Positions 50,616 through 60,283 of a stretch of DNA of 64,000 bases are shown piece after piece. Position numbers and translations under genes: made by a program. The first letter of the stretch is position 1; each line of letters starts with the position of its first letter. The notes beneath the pieces are model-generated. The model worked only from the letters and a program-made list of their open reading frames with translations, was not told where the DNA came from and searched no databases. The DNA is taken from positions 1 to 64,000 of the forward strand of contig JABHTG010000138.1 in assembly GCA_018697205.1 (NCBI GenBank). Direction: 5' to 3'. The stretch comes from Nitrospina sp. (lineage in GTDB: Bacteria > Nitrospinota > Nitrospinia > Nitrospinales > VA-1).

Positions 50616-50897
50616 TCAAATATCAATAATGTCATCACTTTCAGATGGCTTTGAGTGATAGCTTTGGTTTGTGAAAGTATTACTTTTGCTATATTGGTTA
50701 TTGTTTGATTTTAGTTGATTTTTCCGGAAGAATCTTAGGATTAAAATCACTACCCCAATCACGAGGGCTATCACGAAAAGTGTGAATGTGAAAAATGACA
50801 GCAACGCAACGATCGCTCCAATCCAAAGAATTAGAGAAACTTTGTTCCAGAAGGTCATCCTTCTTACTGTTTGGCCTCCAAATTGATGAAGTGTCAC
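50616..50897 (-). CDS. Hypothetical small membrane protein
   Basis: 93 aa with two TM-like segments. Confidence 0.45.
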   Translation of the reverse strand: MTLHQFGGQTVRRMTFWNKVSLILWIGAIVALLSFFTFTLFVIALVIGVVILILRFFRKNQLKSNNNQYSKSNTFTNQSYHSKPSESDDIIDI

Positions 50898-50952
50898 TTT
50901 TTATGATATATAGATTAATAAAATTTTATTAAATTGTAAGAATAATAAAACT

Positions 50953-51162
50953 ATGAGTCAGATACCATCTAGCATTATACCTTGTCCGACCTGCAAAGTA
51001 AAAAACCGGATCAAACAATTTCACTTTGATAAAATTCCTTTATGCGCTAAATGTGGAACAAGACTAGTCAGTGAAAGCGAAAATAAAACTCAAGTTTGGT
51101 TTAGTGAGTCACTTAAAGATATCTCCGGTATCCCTGATCCCGATTTTTTGGGTGAATCGTGA
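50953..51162 (+). CDS. Small zinc-ribbon protein (thioredoxin-2 N-terminus-like)
   Basis: IPCPTCKVKNRIKQFHFDKIPLCAKCGTRLV: two CxxC motifs, no thioredoxin domain follows. Confidence 0.6.
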   Translation: MSQIPSSIIPCPTCKVKNRIKQFHFDKIPLCAKCGTRLVSESENKTQVWFSESLKDISGIPDPDFLGES

Positions 51163-51247
51163 AATAATATTAAATTTAAATTATTGTTTGATTTTTTTAA
51201 TCTTATTTATTAAAAACTAATTAACTCTTTTACATTTAAGGAAAGCT

Positions 51248-51532
51248 ATGGATACGGTTGATACAATTGATAAAGTTTTAAAAGAAAAAATATCTGCTGA
51301 CTATGTAGAGATTGTGGATGAGAGTCATTTACATCGAGGTCATAAGGCTGCAGGTGGAGGCGGACACTATTCAATTAAAGTTGTTTCAAAGCAATTTGAA
51401 AATATTGACTTAATAAACTGTATGCGGATGGTATACACTGCCTTGGACGACCAAATTAATGGTCAACCTAAGCTAATTCATGCCCTACAGATAAAAGCTT
51501 ATACACCGTCTCAGTGGGATAAGGTGTCATAA
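51248..51532 (+). CDS. bolA: BolA family protein
   Basis: VEIVDESHLHRGHKAAGGGGHYSIKVVSKQFENIDLINCMRMVYTAL...IHALQIKAYTPSQW. Confidence 0.9.
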   Translation: MDTVDTIDKVLKEKISADYVEIVDESHLHRGHKAAGGGGHYSIKVVSKQFENIDLINCMRMVYTALDDQINGQPKLIHALQIKAYTPSQWDKVS

Positions 51533-51582
51533 AGTATCTATTTTTATTGTACCTTTAGATGATCTGTTATGATTCGGTAGGG

Positions 51583-52065
51583 TTAAACTTCTAACTCTTC
51601 GCAGTTTTTTAACATTTCTGACTCGGTGAGGTACTTGTTCCCATCAGTTGTTACCTGATTTTTGTACAGGTCTAGCTTAAGATACTTTTTACTTTGTGGG
51701 GATTCCGCGAATGCTTTTGCACCTTCATCACCTATAACATTTCCAAACATAGATAATGATTTTAACTTCGGGAATTTTTGGCTGTTGGCAATAGCGACGG
51801 CACCTTCATCTCCTATATCATTATGGTTGAGATTGAGCATTTCTAGGTTACCTAAGTGAGGAGAGTTAGCCAATGCTTCAGCGCCCTCATCTGCACATTG
51901 ATTTCCTGGAAGGACAAGTTCCTTAACATGTGCTAATTCTGGATTTTTTGCTAATTCCATTACACCTCTAAGTCCTAAAAACTTGTCTCTAAGATTTACT
52001 ACTGTCCCATCGTCAGACATGTTTTCTTTTAAAAGTTTTTCAACTTTATTCATTAAACTCTCCAA
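51583..52065 (-). CDS. Leucine-rich repeat protein (ribonuclease-inhibitor-like repeats)
   Basis: LEMLNLNHNDIGDEGAVAIANSQKFPKLKSLSMFGNVIGDEGAKAFAESP. Confidence 0.85.
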   Translation of the reverse strand: MESLMNKVEKLLKENMSDDGTVVNLRDKFLGLRGVMELAKNPELAHVKELVLPGNQCADEGAEALANSPHLGNLEMLNLNHNDIGDEGAVAIANSQKFPKLKSLSMFGNVIGDEGAKAFAESPQSKKYLKLDLYKNQVTTDGNKYLTESEMLKNCEELEV

Positions 52066-52130
52066 CTTTAAAGTGGAACTTTTGACTTGTTTGTATTTTA
52101 TCAGGTTTGAAAATAAATAGCTGTCGAAAT

Positions 52131-52165
52131 AAAAAACCGGTCACTAAACGTGACCGGTTTTTTTT
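52131..52165. terminator. Bidirectional intrinsic terminator
   Basis: aaaaaaccggtcac-taaac-gtgaccggtttttttt: perfect GC stem with A/T tracts, between two minus-strand genes. Confidence 0.85.
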
Positions 52166-52182
52166 GAATTATATAAAGAAAA

Positions 52183-53469
52183 TCACAAAAGCGGATCCAG
52201 GAAAAGCCCGTCAGTTTGCCACTTTTCTATTTCTTCTTTCGTGGGGATAGGGGGCACAGGTCTTTTCTCTGTCCGTGCATCCAATGGGTCATGGAACGTC
52301 CTAGCGTAAGCTTCTGCTTTCCATAGATAAAGGTGCTGAAACATTAGACCCCAAGGTGCCATAGCTGTACCATCTACACCCCTAGTAACTCGCTTGTACC
52401 ATAATGAATCTGGCCAGTCCTCCATTTTGACACCAACAAGTTGATCTGGCATTTTATCAGTATCCATATTCTCTGCATTACGAAAATCCAGAGCTCCAGT
52501 CATCATGGGGATTCCATCTTTACCATGACAAACTGCACAGTTCAATCCATCAGTATTAGGCTCCAACCCTTCGAATACCACTTTACCTTCTTCAATTATT
52601 TTAGGGTCATCCCACCAAGTCCATTGATTTGGGAATTTCCCTTCAACGGGCATAACTGTAGGGTTACGTAAAGTTTTTAAATATGCAACTAGCGCATTTA
52701 ATTCATCTTCACTTAAATCTTCATCATAGTAGGTAGGCATGGCCTTTTTAGATTTTTTATCTTCATAGCCTGGGGATTGTATTTTTCGTGGCTCAAGAAT
52801 TTGTTCTTTGATGTAATCCTCAGAATATAATCCAATTTGCTTGGTTCCGAGGTTAGGCCCACGGTCTGAGTTCCCCTCCCAAAAAACTTTATGACAATTG
52901 AAGCATTTGTTACTGGAAAAAACTTCACGGCCAGCTGCAATAACCTCAGGGCCGGCAAGACCACTCAGCTTTATAGGGGGCCTATCTAGTTTTTCAATTT
53001 CATGCTGAGGATCAAACTGAGGGAGCTGAGCTGTTATAGTGATAAATAATCCAGAGGCCAATGCATAAGTTGTTAGAAGACGGAAGGTAGAGGTCAACTT
53101 AGACTTTTCAGGTTTAAGTGCCTTGGAGTCGAGAATTAGAAAATATACAAGTCCTACAAATGAAAATGCAACAAATTCTATTTGCCACCAGATGGGAAAC
53201 CCAAGTTTCTCAGCTACAACCCATATAATTCCAGCAAGAATAAGTACTATTGGCAGCTTAAACCCTAAATTTTTTCCAAAAGATATTTCTGTTTTTTTTC
53301 TTTGTGGGAGAGATAAAAGAAAAGCATACATCATCACGACACCAGCAAAGCCCCAACTAGCACTCCGGGGTAGCTCAAACCAGGCAACAATAACCCATAT
53401 AACAGCTGCTAATGGCAGAAATTTTAAAGTCATGCCAGTTAAGTTTTGAAAAAAAGACGGTTGTTGCAT
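52183..53469 (-). CDS. Membrane-anchored diheme cytochrome c
   Basis: N-terminal TM segments; CFNCHKVFWEG and CAVCHGKDG haem motifs with downstream Met-containing segments. Confidence 0.9.
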   Translation of the reverse strand: MQQPSFFQNLTGMTLKFLPLAAVIWVIVAWFELPRSASWGFAGVVMMYAFLLSLPQRKKTEISFGKNLGFKLPIVLILAGIIWVVAEKLGFPIWWQIEFVAFSFVGLVYFLILDSKALKPEKSKLTSTFRLLTTYALASGLFITITAQLPQFDPQHEIEKLDRPPIKLSGLAGPEVIAAGREVFSSNKCFNCHKVFWEGNSDRGPNLGTKQIGLYSEDYIKEQILEPRKIQSPGYEDKKSKKAMPTYYDEDLSEDELNALVAYLKTLRNPTVMPVEGKFPNQWTWWDDPKIIEEGKVVFEGLEPNTDGLNCAVCHGKDGIPMMTGALDFRNAENMDTDKMPDQLVGVKMEDWPDSLWYKRVTRGVDGTAMAPWGLMFQHLYLWKAEAYARTFHDPLDARTEKRPVPPIPTKEEIEKWQTDGLFLDPLL

Positions 53470-53487
53470 TGTAACGCTCCTAAAATA

Positions 53488-55614
53488 TTATTCTGCCATC
53501 TGTGGAGTAGCTTGGGGAGCAACTTTATCAGTTTTTTTCTTTGACTTTGGATACTTTATGCCCAACCAGATGATGCAAGTCATTATGATAAAGAAAGTCC
53601 AAACGATAGTAGTTACATGGAAACCAGATTCTGCTAATGTTGGTGCAAATTTCTCCGGAGTGACGTCTTTGTAAACTTTGTAGACGTGCCAATTCATTCT
53701 AGAAAGTGAGCGTATAGTTCCCATCCAGCTCATTAACCATATATCAGCAAATCCTAGAAAGATGAGACAATAGATACCAAGTGGATTGATCTTACCGTAA
53801 TGAACTTTTCCTGTTTTAGTTGCTATTGTATAAAATATATAGTTTACAAAAGTCACTGTAACTAGTGCAAAGGCAGCCGTATTTTTAGAAATCATCAAGG
53901 CAAGAAATGCTAGATTGTCAGGTAATACCATTGATGAATCCATTCCAGGCTCAGGCATCATGGTTGCAAAGAAACGCCTTGGTGTGAACCAGATTGTAGC
54001 GGCAATTACAATCAGCACAAAACCAAATTTCATAGCAGGGAAAAAGCGTTCAGCCTTTTCTATCCGCTGCATACTTACCCACATATATATATTACTCATA
54101 CTAAACATTGTCCCAACAAGCAGGCCTTGAACTAACATGAACATTGACTCACGATCAGACATGATATACATGCCGATGGTGGCATCGTACTGATAAATTT
54201 CACGGACAAAAATGTAGCCCATCGCTGGTAGTGGAATCATTATTGCGACACCTATAATGTTCCCTATATAACCGACCCAGTCGTAATATTCTTTTTCTTC
54301 TTTTTTTTCAGACCAAAGGTACATGTAAGCACCAATAACGCAAACCATATATCCGCCAAATGTTCCATTGCCGACGAGCCGATGGTAGTTAAGTGGCATC
54401 CAACCAGCATTTGTTACCTTGCTCCATTCGCTTATATTGGTTATTTGGTCTAGAGGTACAGGTGGTGTTTGCATGAATGTAGTTGGGCCATCCAATGCCA
54501 CAAGCAACGATAACCCTAAAACGTTAAGAATCACTCCTAAAACAATGTGTCTACCCTTCTTGTTGCTTTTATTCAATGGATCCCATGAGTACACGTATAT
54601 GTACATGATGACCGTTTCTAATATGAAAAGGGTGGGATAAATTACCATGAAAAGAACAGGAAAAGACGATACAAGATAAGAGATGAAATCACTATAAATC
54701 ACTAACATCACGAATAGGAACAAACCGCCTGATAGGGCTGTAAAGCTATAGGCAAAACCTATAACTTTTGTGACCTCGTGCGCTAGACGTTCAAATTTAA
54801 AATCGGATTCGGCAAACATGATACCGTTGGCAAGAAGACCTCCAACTAAACCATTCACTGCGGCAAGAATTATTCCATCGGCATGTAATGTATCGACAGG
54901 TGTTAGGGCGCAGGCAATAACTGTTCCAACGATAGTTCCAATTACGCCTGAAACTTTTAAATTCATGCATCTGTGAAAATAATTCAGAAAACTAACAGCG
55001 AGAGCTCCAAAGGCGCAAGCCCACATACCAAATAGCACACCATGATGGATTCCAACAATTACCTCAAATGTTATTCCTATAACTACCCCTATAAGTACTC
55101 CAAGGAAAACATTGGACAAGATGATAGCTTTTCTAACACCTTGAGTACGGCGCGCTCCCATCACTTCCATGATTACAACGAACATTGGGCAACCAAGTAT
55201 AAAGGAAGCAAATAGGATATGCATTTGGGCCGCAAACCAGGTAAATTTGCGATTGCTTAGCCCAAGGAAAGATACTTCTTCAAATTCATGATCTTTTGCC
55301 GGGCCAATATCTGTTAAATATGAAAGGTCTTCGCTTTCTTCCTCGCCATCGGCAGATTCTTCTCCATCACCTTCTTCTTCTTCATCTTCTTCATCTTCTT
55401 CATCTTCTTCATCTTCTTCATCTTCTTCATCTTCTTCATCTTCTTCTTCTTCATCTGCATAAGCAGTTGATGGTCCATTTAAACTAAATAAGTATGATGC
55501 AGAAGCAGGTATGAAAGCAGGAGCCAAATGTCCCATTCCATAGAAAAATATCAGAGCAATGAGGATGGTGAATACAGAATTTTTGGTTTTTGGTTTTTCA
55601 GGCGAATGATACAT
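53488..55614 (-). CDS. Cytochrome bd ubiquinol oxidase subunit I-like protein with acidic N-terminal tract
   Basis: AAQMHILFASFILGCPMFVVIMEVMGAR resembles the CydA haem b595 His helix; many TM segments; signal-like start then DEEEEDEEDEEDEE tract. Confidence 0.75.
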   Translation of the reverse strand: MYHSPEKPKTKNSVFTILIALIFFYGMGHLAPAFIPASASYLFSLNGPSTAYADEEEEDEEDEEDEEDEEDEEDEEDEEEEGDGEESADGEEESEDLSYLTDIGPAKDHEFEEVSFLGLSNRKFTWFAAQMHILFASFILGCPMFVVIMEVMGARRTQGVRKAIILSNVFLGVLIGVVIGITFEVIVGIHHGVLFGMWACAFGALAVSFLNYFHRCMNLKVSGVIGTIVGTVIACALTPVDTLHADGIILAAVNGLVGGLLANGIMFAESDFKFERLAHEVTKVIGFAYSFTALSGGLFLFVMLVIYSDFISYLVSSFPVLFMVIYPTLFILETVIMYIYVYSWDPLNKSNKKGRHIVLGVILNVLGLSLLVALDGPTTFMQTPPVPLDQITNISEWSKVTNAGWMPLNYHRLVGNGTFGGYMVCVIGAYMYLWSEKKEEKEYYDWVGYIGNIIGVAIMIPLPAMGYIFVREIYQYDATIGMYIMSDRESMFMLVQGLLVGTMFSMSNIYMWVSMQRIEKAERFFPAMKFGFVLIVIAATIWFTPRRFFATMMPEPGMDSSMVLPDNLAFLALMISKNTAAFALVTVTFVNYIFYTIATKTGKVHYGKINPLGIYCLIFLGFADIWLMSWMGTIRSLSRMNWHVYKVYKDVTPEKFAPTLAESGFHVTTIVWTFFIIMTCIIWLGIKYPKSKKKTDKVAPQATPQMAE
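55371..55454. repeat. 9-bp tandem repeat encoding the acidic DEE tract
   Basis: Six perfect cttcttcat units (55386-55439) flanked by cttcttcttcttcat variants. Confidence 0.95.
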
Positions 55615-55852
55615 CGAGGCCTCTATTTATATATAAATGGAGTCTTTAAAAAAGTAGAATTTGTAAAGTAAAAATTGCGCTAATGAAAAGTAAAGTTGAA
55701 AGAAATATCACACGATTTTTCTAATGTCAAGGAGCTTTAAAGAGCATTTTTTTTTAACGGTTTGGGAGCCTTTGTACGCTTGGAGAAAGCCTTGAAGTCT
55801 TCTTAATCAGTGCAAGGGTTGTCATTAATACTTTTTGTTTTAAGATTAATTT

Positions 55853-56086
55853 TTATTCACTTTCGGCAATATCGTCCAGAGGCATAATAAGGAGGCCAAA
55901 TCCCATTGCTGTGCTAAAAACAGAAAGAAGTCCGACGAAGACCTGAGGCCATTCGGCCGTTATATCTCGTACGGACCAAACAAATAAAAATCCTCCTATC
56001 ACCATGAGTATTATTCCTAAAAACCTAATTTTCGTGCTATTCATTGTATTAATTACCCTCTGCTGTGGATTTTCTTTTACGGTCAA
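55853..56086 (-). CDS. Hypothetical small membrane protein
   Basis: 77 aa, two TM-like segments; overlaps the LABN-like ORF in an apparent operon. Confidence 0.5.
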   Translation of the reverse strand: MTVKENPQQRVINTMNSTKIRFLGIILMVIGGFLFVWSVRDITAEWPQVFVGLLSVFSTAMGFGLLIMPLDDIAESE

Positions 56087-56327
56087 TAAGGATTAAATTG
56101 CGGATATAAATAACTGAACCAAGACTTTGTCCGAGAATAAAAACTGGATCTTCCCTGTGAATTGCATACGTCAATAAAATAACACTTCCTATTATGCTGC
56201 AGTACCAGAAAGTAATGGGGATAGTGCTTTCTCCCTTTTTTTCGGAAACCAACCATTGAATTACAAACCTTGCTCCGAAGGCGATCTGACCTACAAATCC
56301 TATAACAAGCCAGTATGTTGCAGTCAT
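56049..56327 (-). CDS. Lipid-A-disaccharide synthase N-terminal-like (LABN) domain membrane protein
   Basis: GFVGQIAFGARFVIQWLVSEKKGESTIPITFWYCSIIGSVILLTYAIHREDPVFILGQ. Confidence 0.88.
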   Translation of the reverse strand: MTATYWLVIGFVGQIAFGARFVIQWLVSEKKGESTIPITFWYCSIIGSVILLTYAIHREDPVFILGQSLGSVIYIRNLILIDRKRKSTAEGN

Positions 56328-56330
56328 TTT

Positions 56331-57071
56331 TTACCTTTCCTCAATAATATCATAATTAATTTGTCTTTTTTTCATCCAGCGTATCGCTAAGAGATCTTTA
56401 AATGAAGTAAATAGGCGATTACGGATGTTATATTTAGAGTAACCATGCATGCGGGGATAATGCCTCACTTTTACTTGAGTGACGCTAAATCCTTCCATTT
56501 TCATTAGTGTTGGGAAAAAGCGGTGCATTCCATTATACAATTTAATATTTTTGAAACATGCTCGCCGAAATGCTTTGAGTGAGCAACCTGTGTCGGCTAT
56601 GGATTCCTCGCTAAGGGTATTCCTCACAGAATTAGCTATTTTTGAAGATAGTTTTTTAATCCAAGGGTCGTTACGCTTATGTCGCCATCCACAGACAACG
56701 TCAAATTCACTTATTTTCTCGAGTAGTATGGGGATATCAGCGGGGTCATTCTGTAAGTCTGCATCCATTGTAACAATAGTATCACCACGGGCTTTGCTAA
56801 AACCTGCTGCGAAAGCTGCTGTTTGTCCATGATTACTTCCAAACCGAATAAGGCGCAGATGAGGGTTTTTATCTTGTAATTTTCGTATTAGCTGAGCACT
56901 ACCATCCACACTTCCGTCATCTACTAGGATGACTTCGTAGCTTTTATGAAGTGGTCCTATATTTTTTGTGATTTTTTCGTCAAGCAGGGTCAGGTTTTCT
57001 CTCTCGTTATAAACAGGGATAACGATTGAAATTTCAAGTCCTTGTGAATTAGTTAAGTCGGATATTTTCAT
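56331..57071 (-). CDS. Family 2 glycosyltransferase (dolichyl-phosphate-mannose-synthase-like)
   Basis: SIVIPVYNERENLTLLDEKI, ILVDDGSVDGS, TIVTMDADLQNDPADIP; start set at MKISDL (57071), downstream of the rlmN overlap. Confidence 0.9.
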   Translation of the reverse strand: MKISDLTNSQGLEISIVIPVYNERENLTLLDEKITKNIGPLHKSYEVILVDDGSVDGSAQLIRKLQDKNPHLRLIRFGSNHGQTAAFAAGFSKARGDTIVTMDADLQNDPADIPILLEKISEFDVVCGWRHKRNDPWIKKLSSKIANSVRNTLSEESIADTGCSLKAFRRACFKNIKLYNGMHRFFPTLMKMEGFSVTQVKVRHYPRMHGYSKYNIRNRLFTSFKDLLAIRWMKKRQINYDIIEER

Positions 57072-57073
57072 CG

Positions 57074-58126
57074 TTATACTAATACAGGTGATGGCTGTTG
57101 TGACGCTAGTTGTCCACATGCCCCAAGGATATCTGTTGCTCGATTTTGCCTTATAAAGACAGTATGGTTTTTTGACATGAGATATTGCTGAAATGTGTGA
57201 GCTCGCTCTTTGCTAGGAGGTCGAAACTTAGATTCGGAGAATTTATTGAATAAAATTAAATTTACTTTGCAGGGAATGCCGTGCAGTAACCTAGATAAAC
57301 GTTTAGCATCTTCATCACTATCATTTATTCCTTTCAGTAGAACGTATTCGAATGTAAATCGTCGAGATGGCTTAAGCGGATATTCTCGCAAACAGTTTAT
57401 CAATTCTTCGATTGGGTATTTTTTATTTATAGGCATAATTTCCTCGCGCGTTTCATTATCTGTAGCATTCAGAGATATTGCAAGGTTCACATGTAGGTCT
57501 TCGTTTTTAAATTTTTGAATAAGTTCAACTTGTCCGGCTGTAGATAAAGTGATTTTACGAGAGGATAACCTTAAGGCCTCTGGCATAATCATAATCCTTA
57601 TAGAATCAATGGTAGCGTCATAATTATCTAGAGGCTCGCCCATCCCCATGAATACGATATTAGTTATCTGGTTTTGCTCTGATAGAGAGTTATTTACAGC
57701 TATGCATTGTCCGATAATTTCATCGCTTGAAAGATTTCGCTTCAGACCCATTGTTCCTGTCATACAAAAAGCGCATGCAAGGCGGCATCCAACCTGACTT
57801 GATATACATAAGGTTTTTCGCTTTTCTGCAGGCATCCAAACACTTTCAATTGTTAATCCATCTTTTAGCTCGAATAGATATTTAATTGAACCATCTTGCG
57901 ATCTAGTTTTACTTAGTATTTGAGGTACAGAAATATAAAAATGTGCTTTTAATAGTATCCGTAACGATTTAGATAAATTAGACATATGGTCAAAATCATA
58001 AAGCTTATAGTGGTATATCCATATAAATACTTGGTGCGCGCGATATGGTTTAATTCCGTGTTTGATTAAAAAATCTTGGAGATATGAATAGGGAAAGCCA
58101 ATCAAATTATTTTGTTTCATTAACAT
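57074..58126 (-). CDS. rlmN: Dual-specificity RNA (adenine-C2)-methyltransferase RlmN
   Basis: CISSQVGCRLACAFCMTGTMGLKRNLSSDEIIGQ, NIVFMGMGEPLDNYD, C-terminal RATDILGACGQL. Confidence 0.96.
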   Translation of the reverse strand: MLMKQNNLIGFPYSYLQDFLIKHGIKPYRAHQVFIWIYHYKLYDFDHMSNLSKSLRILLKAHFYISVPQILSKTRSQDGSIKYLFELKDGLTIESVWMPAEKRKTLCISSQVGCRLACAFCMTGTMGLKRNLSSDEIIGQCIAVNNSLSEQNQITNIVFMGMGEPLDNYDATIDSIRIMIMPEALRLSSRKITLSTAGQVELIQKFKNEDLHVNLAISLNATDNETREEIMPINKKYPIEELINCLREYPLKPSRRFTFEYVLLKGINDSDEDAKRLSRLLHGIPCKVNLILFNKFSESKFRPPSKERAHTFQQYLMSKNHTVFIRQNRATDILGACGQLASQQPSPVLV

Positions 58127-58313
58127 AACTTAGAAGATTTTAAACATATTCAAAAAAGGGTGCGTTTTCGCTGTTTAAGTATTTCGGTGAGATCAATACT
58201 GAAAGGGTCACCGACAGAAAAGAATTGAGTTTAATATAATTTATGTTTGATAAATAAGCTATATGTTTGCTTTGTTTATTTCTAAATTTTTAATTTCCAT
58301 TTCTGAGGTAGGC

Positions 58314-59102
58314 CTATATGGGGTAAAACTTTGCTAGGATGTAGGTTACAATCGTCAAGCTGATGAAAGAAATGAAAAGGGAACACCCAGCAAGTCCTAG
58401 GACTGGAGATGGGGTTTTTTGAAGGTTTCTATTTCTTAGCCACAGTAGTGTAATAATAATACAGACTAGAGATGCTGTGATCGCAGTCCAAGAAAGTGTA
58501 AGAACCTTTGGACTGAAAACTATATTATCATTTACATGATTTAGGATTGCGATAGCCCACCCTAATGCAGGTAAACTGATAAAATAGGAAGTTAGACAAT
58601 GATTATTTTCTTTTCCTTTATATTTAGAAACAAAACGAAGACCTAGAATAATAAGGGAGAACAAAAGAAAGGAAATTAGTAGAGTATTTGTTTTTTGTTT
58701 TGCTTTTTCGCTACGGATGAAGTTAAGCGCTCCAAGGACGTACTTAGAAGCTTCTACCTCATCTGCTTCGTAATATCCCCCCTGACTAGTATCGGAAATA
58801 AAAACTCTTGCAGTGGATGATTCCGCAGGGAGAGATATCGCTCTATATTCGTTTTTACTAGCGGAGCGAATTTCAAGATAAACGATACCAGTGTGATATT
58901 TTAGATTATAGTTTGCGAGCTGGGCCAATTTATTTGCATACTTACCGTGCTTGTCGTGATAGGTTTCCTGAGCTTTAATTAGATCGTAAAGTGCTTTGCG
59001 TGCCATCACATCGTAATTATTTTCAAAAATTGTAGTGCATGATGTAAGGCTAACCAAAAATATGAATAAAATTAGGTGCTTTTTTATTACGGGTAAACGC
59101 AT
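58314..59102 (-). CDS. Lipoprotein with pilin-like region and C-terminal TM helices
   Basis: LVSLTSCTT lipobox; ARKALYDLIKAQETYHDKHGKYANKLAQL; four hydrophobic segments afterwards. Confidence 0.55.
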   Translation of the reverse strand: MRLPVIKKHLILFIFLVSLTSCTTIFENNYDVMARKALYDLIKAQETYHDKHGKYANKLAQLANYNLKYHTGIVYLEIRSASKNEYRAISLPAESSTARVFISDTSQGGYYEADEVEASKYVLGALNFIRSEKAKQKTNTLLISFLLFSLIILGLRFVSKYKGKENNHCLTSYFISLPALGWAIAILNHVNDNIVFSPKVLTLSWTAITASLVCIIITLLWLRNRNLQKTPSPVLGLAGCSLFISFISLTIVTYILAKFYPI

Positions 59103-59207
59103 AACAGAATTTATTAGGTTCAGGTTGCAGCTTTATGTTTTTAGGTAATAGAATCCCGAATTTATATCATGCGTTTGCCATTCAGGCAAGCTTAGGGGGG
59201 ACATAGA

Positions 59208-59756
59208 ATGTTGAAGAAATTAAAATTTGTTACCAGTAATGAAGATAAGGTTAGAGAAGCTTCAGATATTTTGGAGTGTTCTCTCGATCAGGTTTCTGGA
59301 TTAAATATACATGAAATACAGGATAGCGATATAAAAAAAATAGTCGCTCACAAAGCTCAGCAAGCCTTTGATGAGCTTAGGTGTCCCATTTTGGTAGAAG
59401 ATTCAGGACTGATTTTTACCGCATGGAATGGACTTCCCGGAGCGCTGGTAAAGTGGTTTGAAATTAGTGTTGGTTGTCAGGGTTTATTGAAAATGCTAGA
59501 AGGGTTTGAAAATCGAGAGGCCTTTGCAGTCTGCGTGGTAGCTATTTTTGATGGGCAGAAAATGCTTATAGCTGAGGGTGAAAAAAAAGGAACAATTTCG
59601 CATAGTACTCGTGGTAAAAATGGTTTTGGATGGGATGTTATATTTATCCCGGAACATCACAAAAAAACTTACGCTGAAATGAACTTCAAAGAAAAAAATG
59701 CCATTTCGCACCGACGGATGGCATTTGAAAAGTTGAATACAAAAATTAATATATAG
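59208..59756 (+). CDS. rdgB: RdgB/HAM1-family non-canonical purine NTP pyrophosphatase
   Basis: LKFVTSNEDKVREASDIL, VEDSGLIFTAWNGLPGALVKWF, GFGWDVIFIPE, KNAISHRRMAFEKL. Confidence 0.92.
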   Translation: MLKKLKFVTSNEDKVREASDILECSLDQVSGLNIHEIQDSDIKKIVAHKAQQAFDELRCPILVEDSGLIFTAWNGLPGALVKWFEISVGCQGLLKMLEGFENREAFAVCVVAIFDGQKMLIAEGEKKGTISHSTRGKNGFGWDVIFIPEHHKKTYAEMNFKEKNAISHRRMAFEKLNTKINI

Positions 59757-59900
59757 GATTTTATCTAAGCGAGATTTAAGTATTTAGGTGTTGTTACTCT
59801 TTGCCTAACTTTATCTTTCTGGAACTATTGGTTTAATTGTCGTATAGTTGGTTTTTTATAGAACTCTCATGTTTGATTATTCTTAAAGAGGCTAAAATTA

Positions 59901-60260
59901 ATGAAAGAAAAGGCTTATGTAGTTAAGATTGCTTCATTAACGTTTGCTATTGCTATTATCTTTGCAGGAACTATTGGTTGTGGTAAACCAGGAAGTGTTC
60001 TTAATTGGTATCCGAAGGCTGAAAAAATGGACGGTAAAATGACCTCTGCGTTAGAGCATGAAATTGTTGTCGATAAATTTGATCTTAATGATACAGTCGT
60101 TATAAAGGGTGATGACAAAAATTTGAGCCGTCGCTGGTGGGTTGAGGTTGATTGTGATTATTGGGCTGGTTGTTTTATGCGATGCGAAGGCTCGAAACAA
60201 CAATGCCTCAAGATAGCTGAGGATTCTGACTTTACTGTGAATTCTATTGCTCCCTTTTAA
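59901..60260 (+). CDS. Hypothetical lipoprotein
   Basis: 119 aa; IFAGTIGCGKPG lipobox-like. Confidence 0.55.
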   Translation: MKEKAYVVKIASLTFAIAIIFAGTIGCGKPGSVLNWYPKAEKMDGKMTSALEHEIVVDKFDLNDTVVIKGDDKNLSRRWWVEVDCDYWAGCFMRCEGSKQQCLKIAEDSDFTVNSIAPF

Positions 60261-60283
60261 TGGAATAAGTGTTTACTTGATTC

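Noticed and set aside
55296-55487. Plus-strand ORF rich in HLLHLLHLL
   Set aside because: It is the opposite strand of the 9-bp acidic-tract repeat; a translation artefact.
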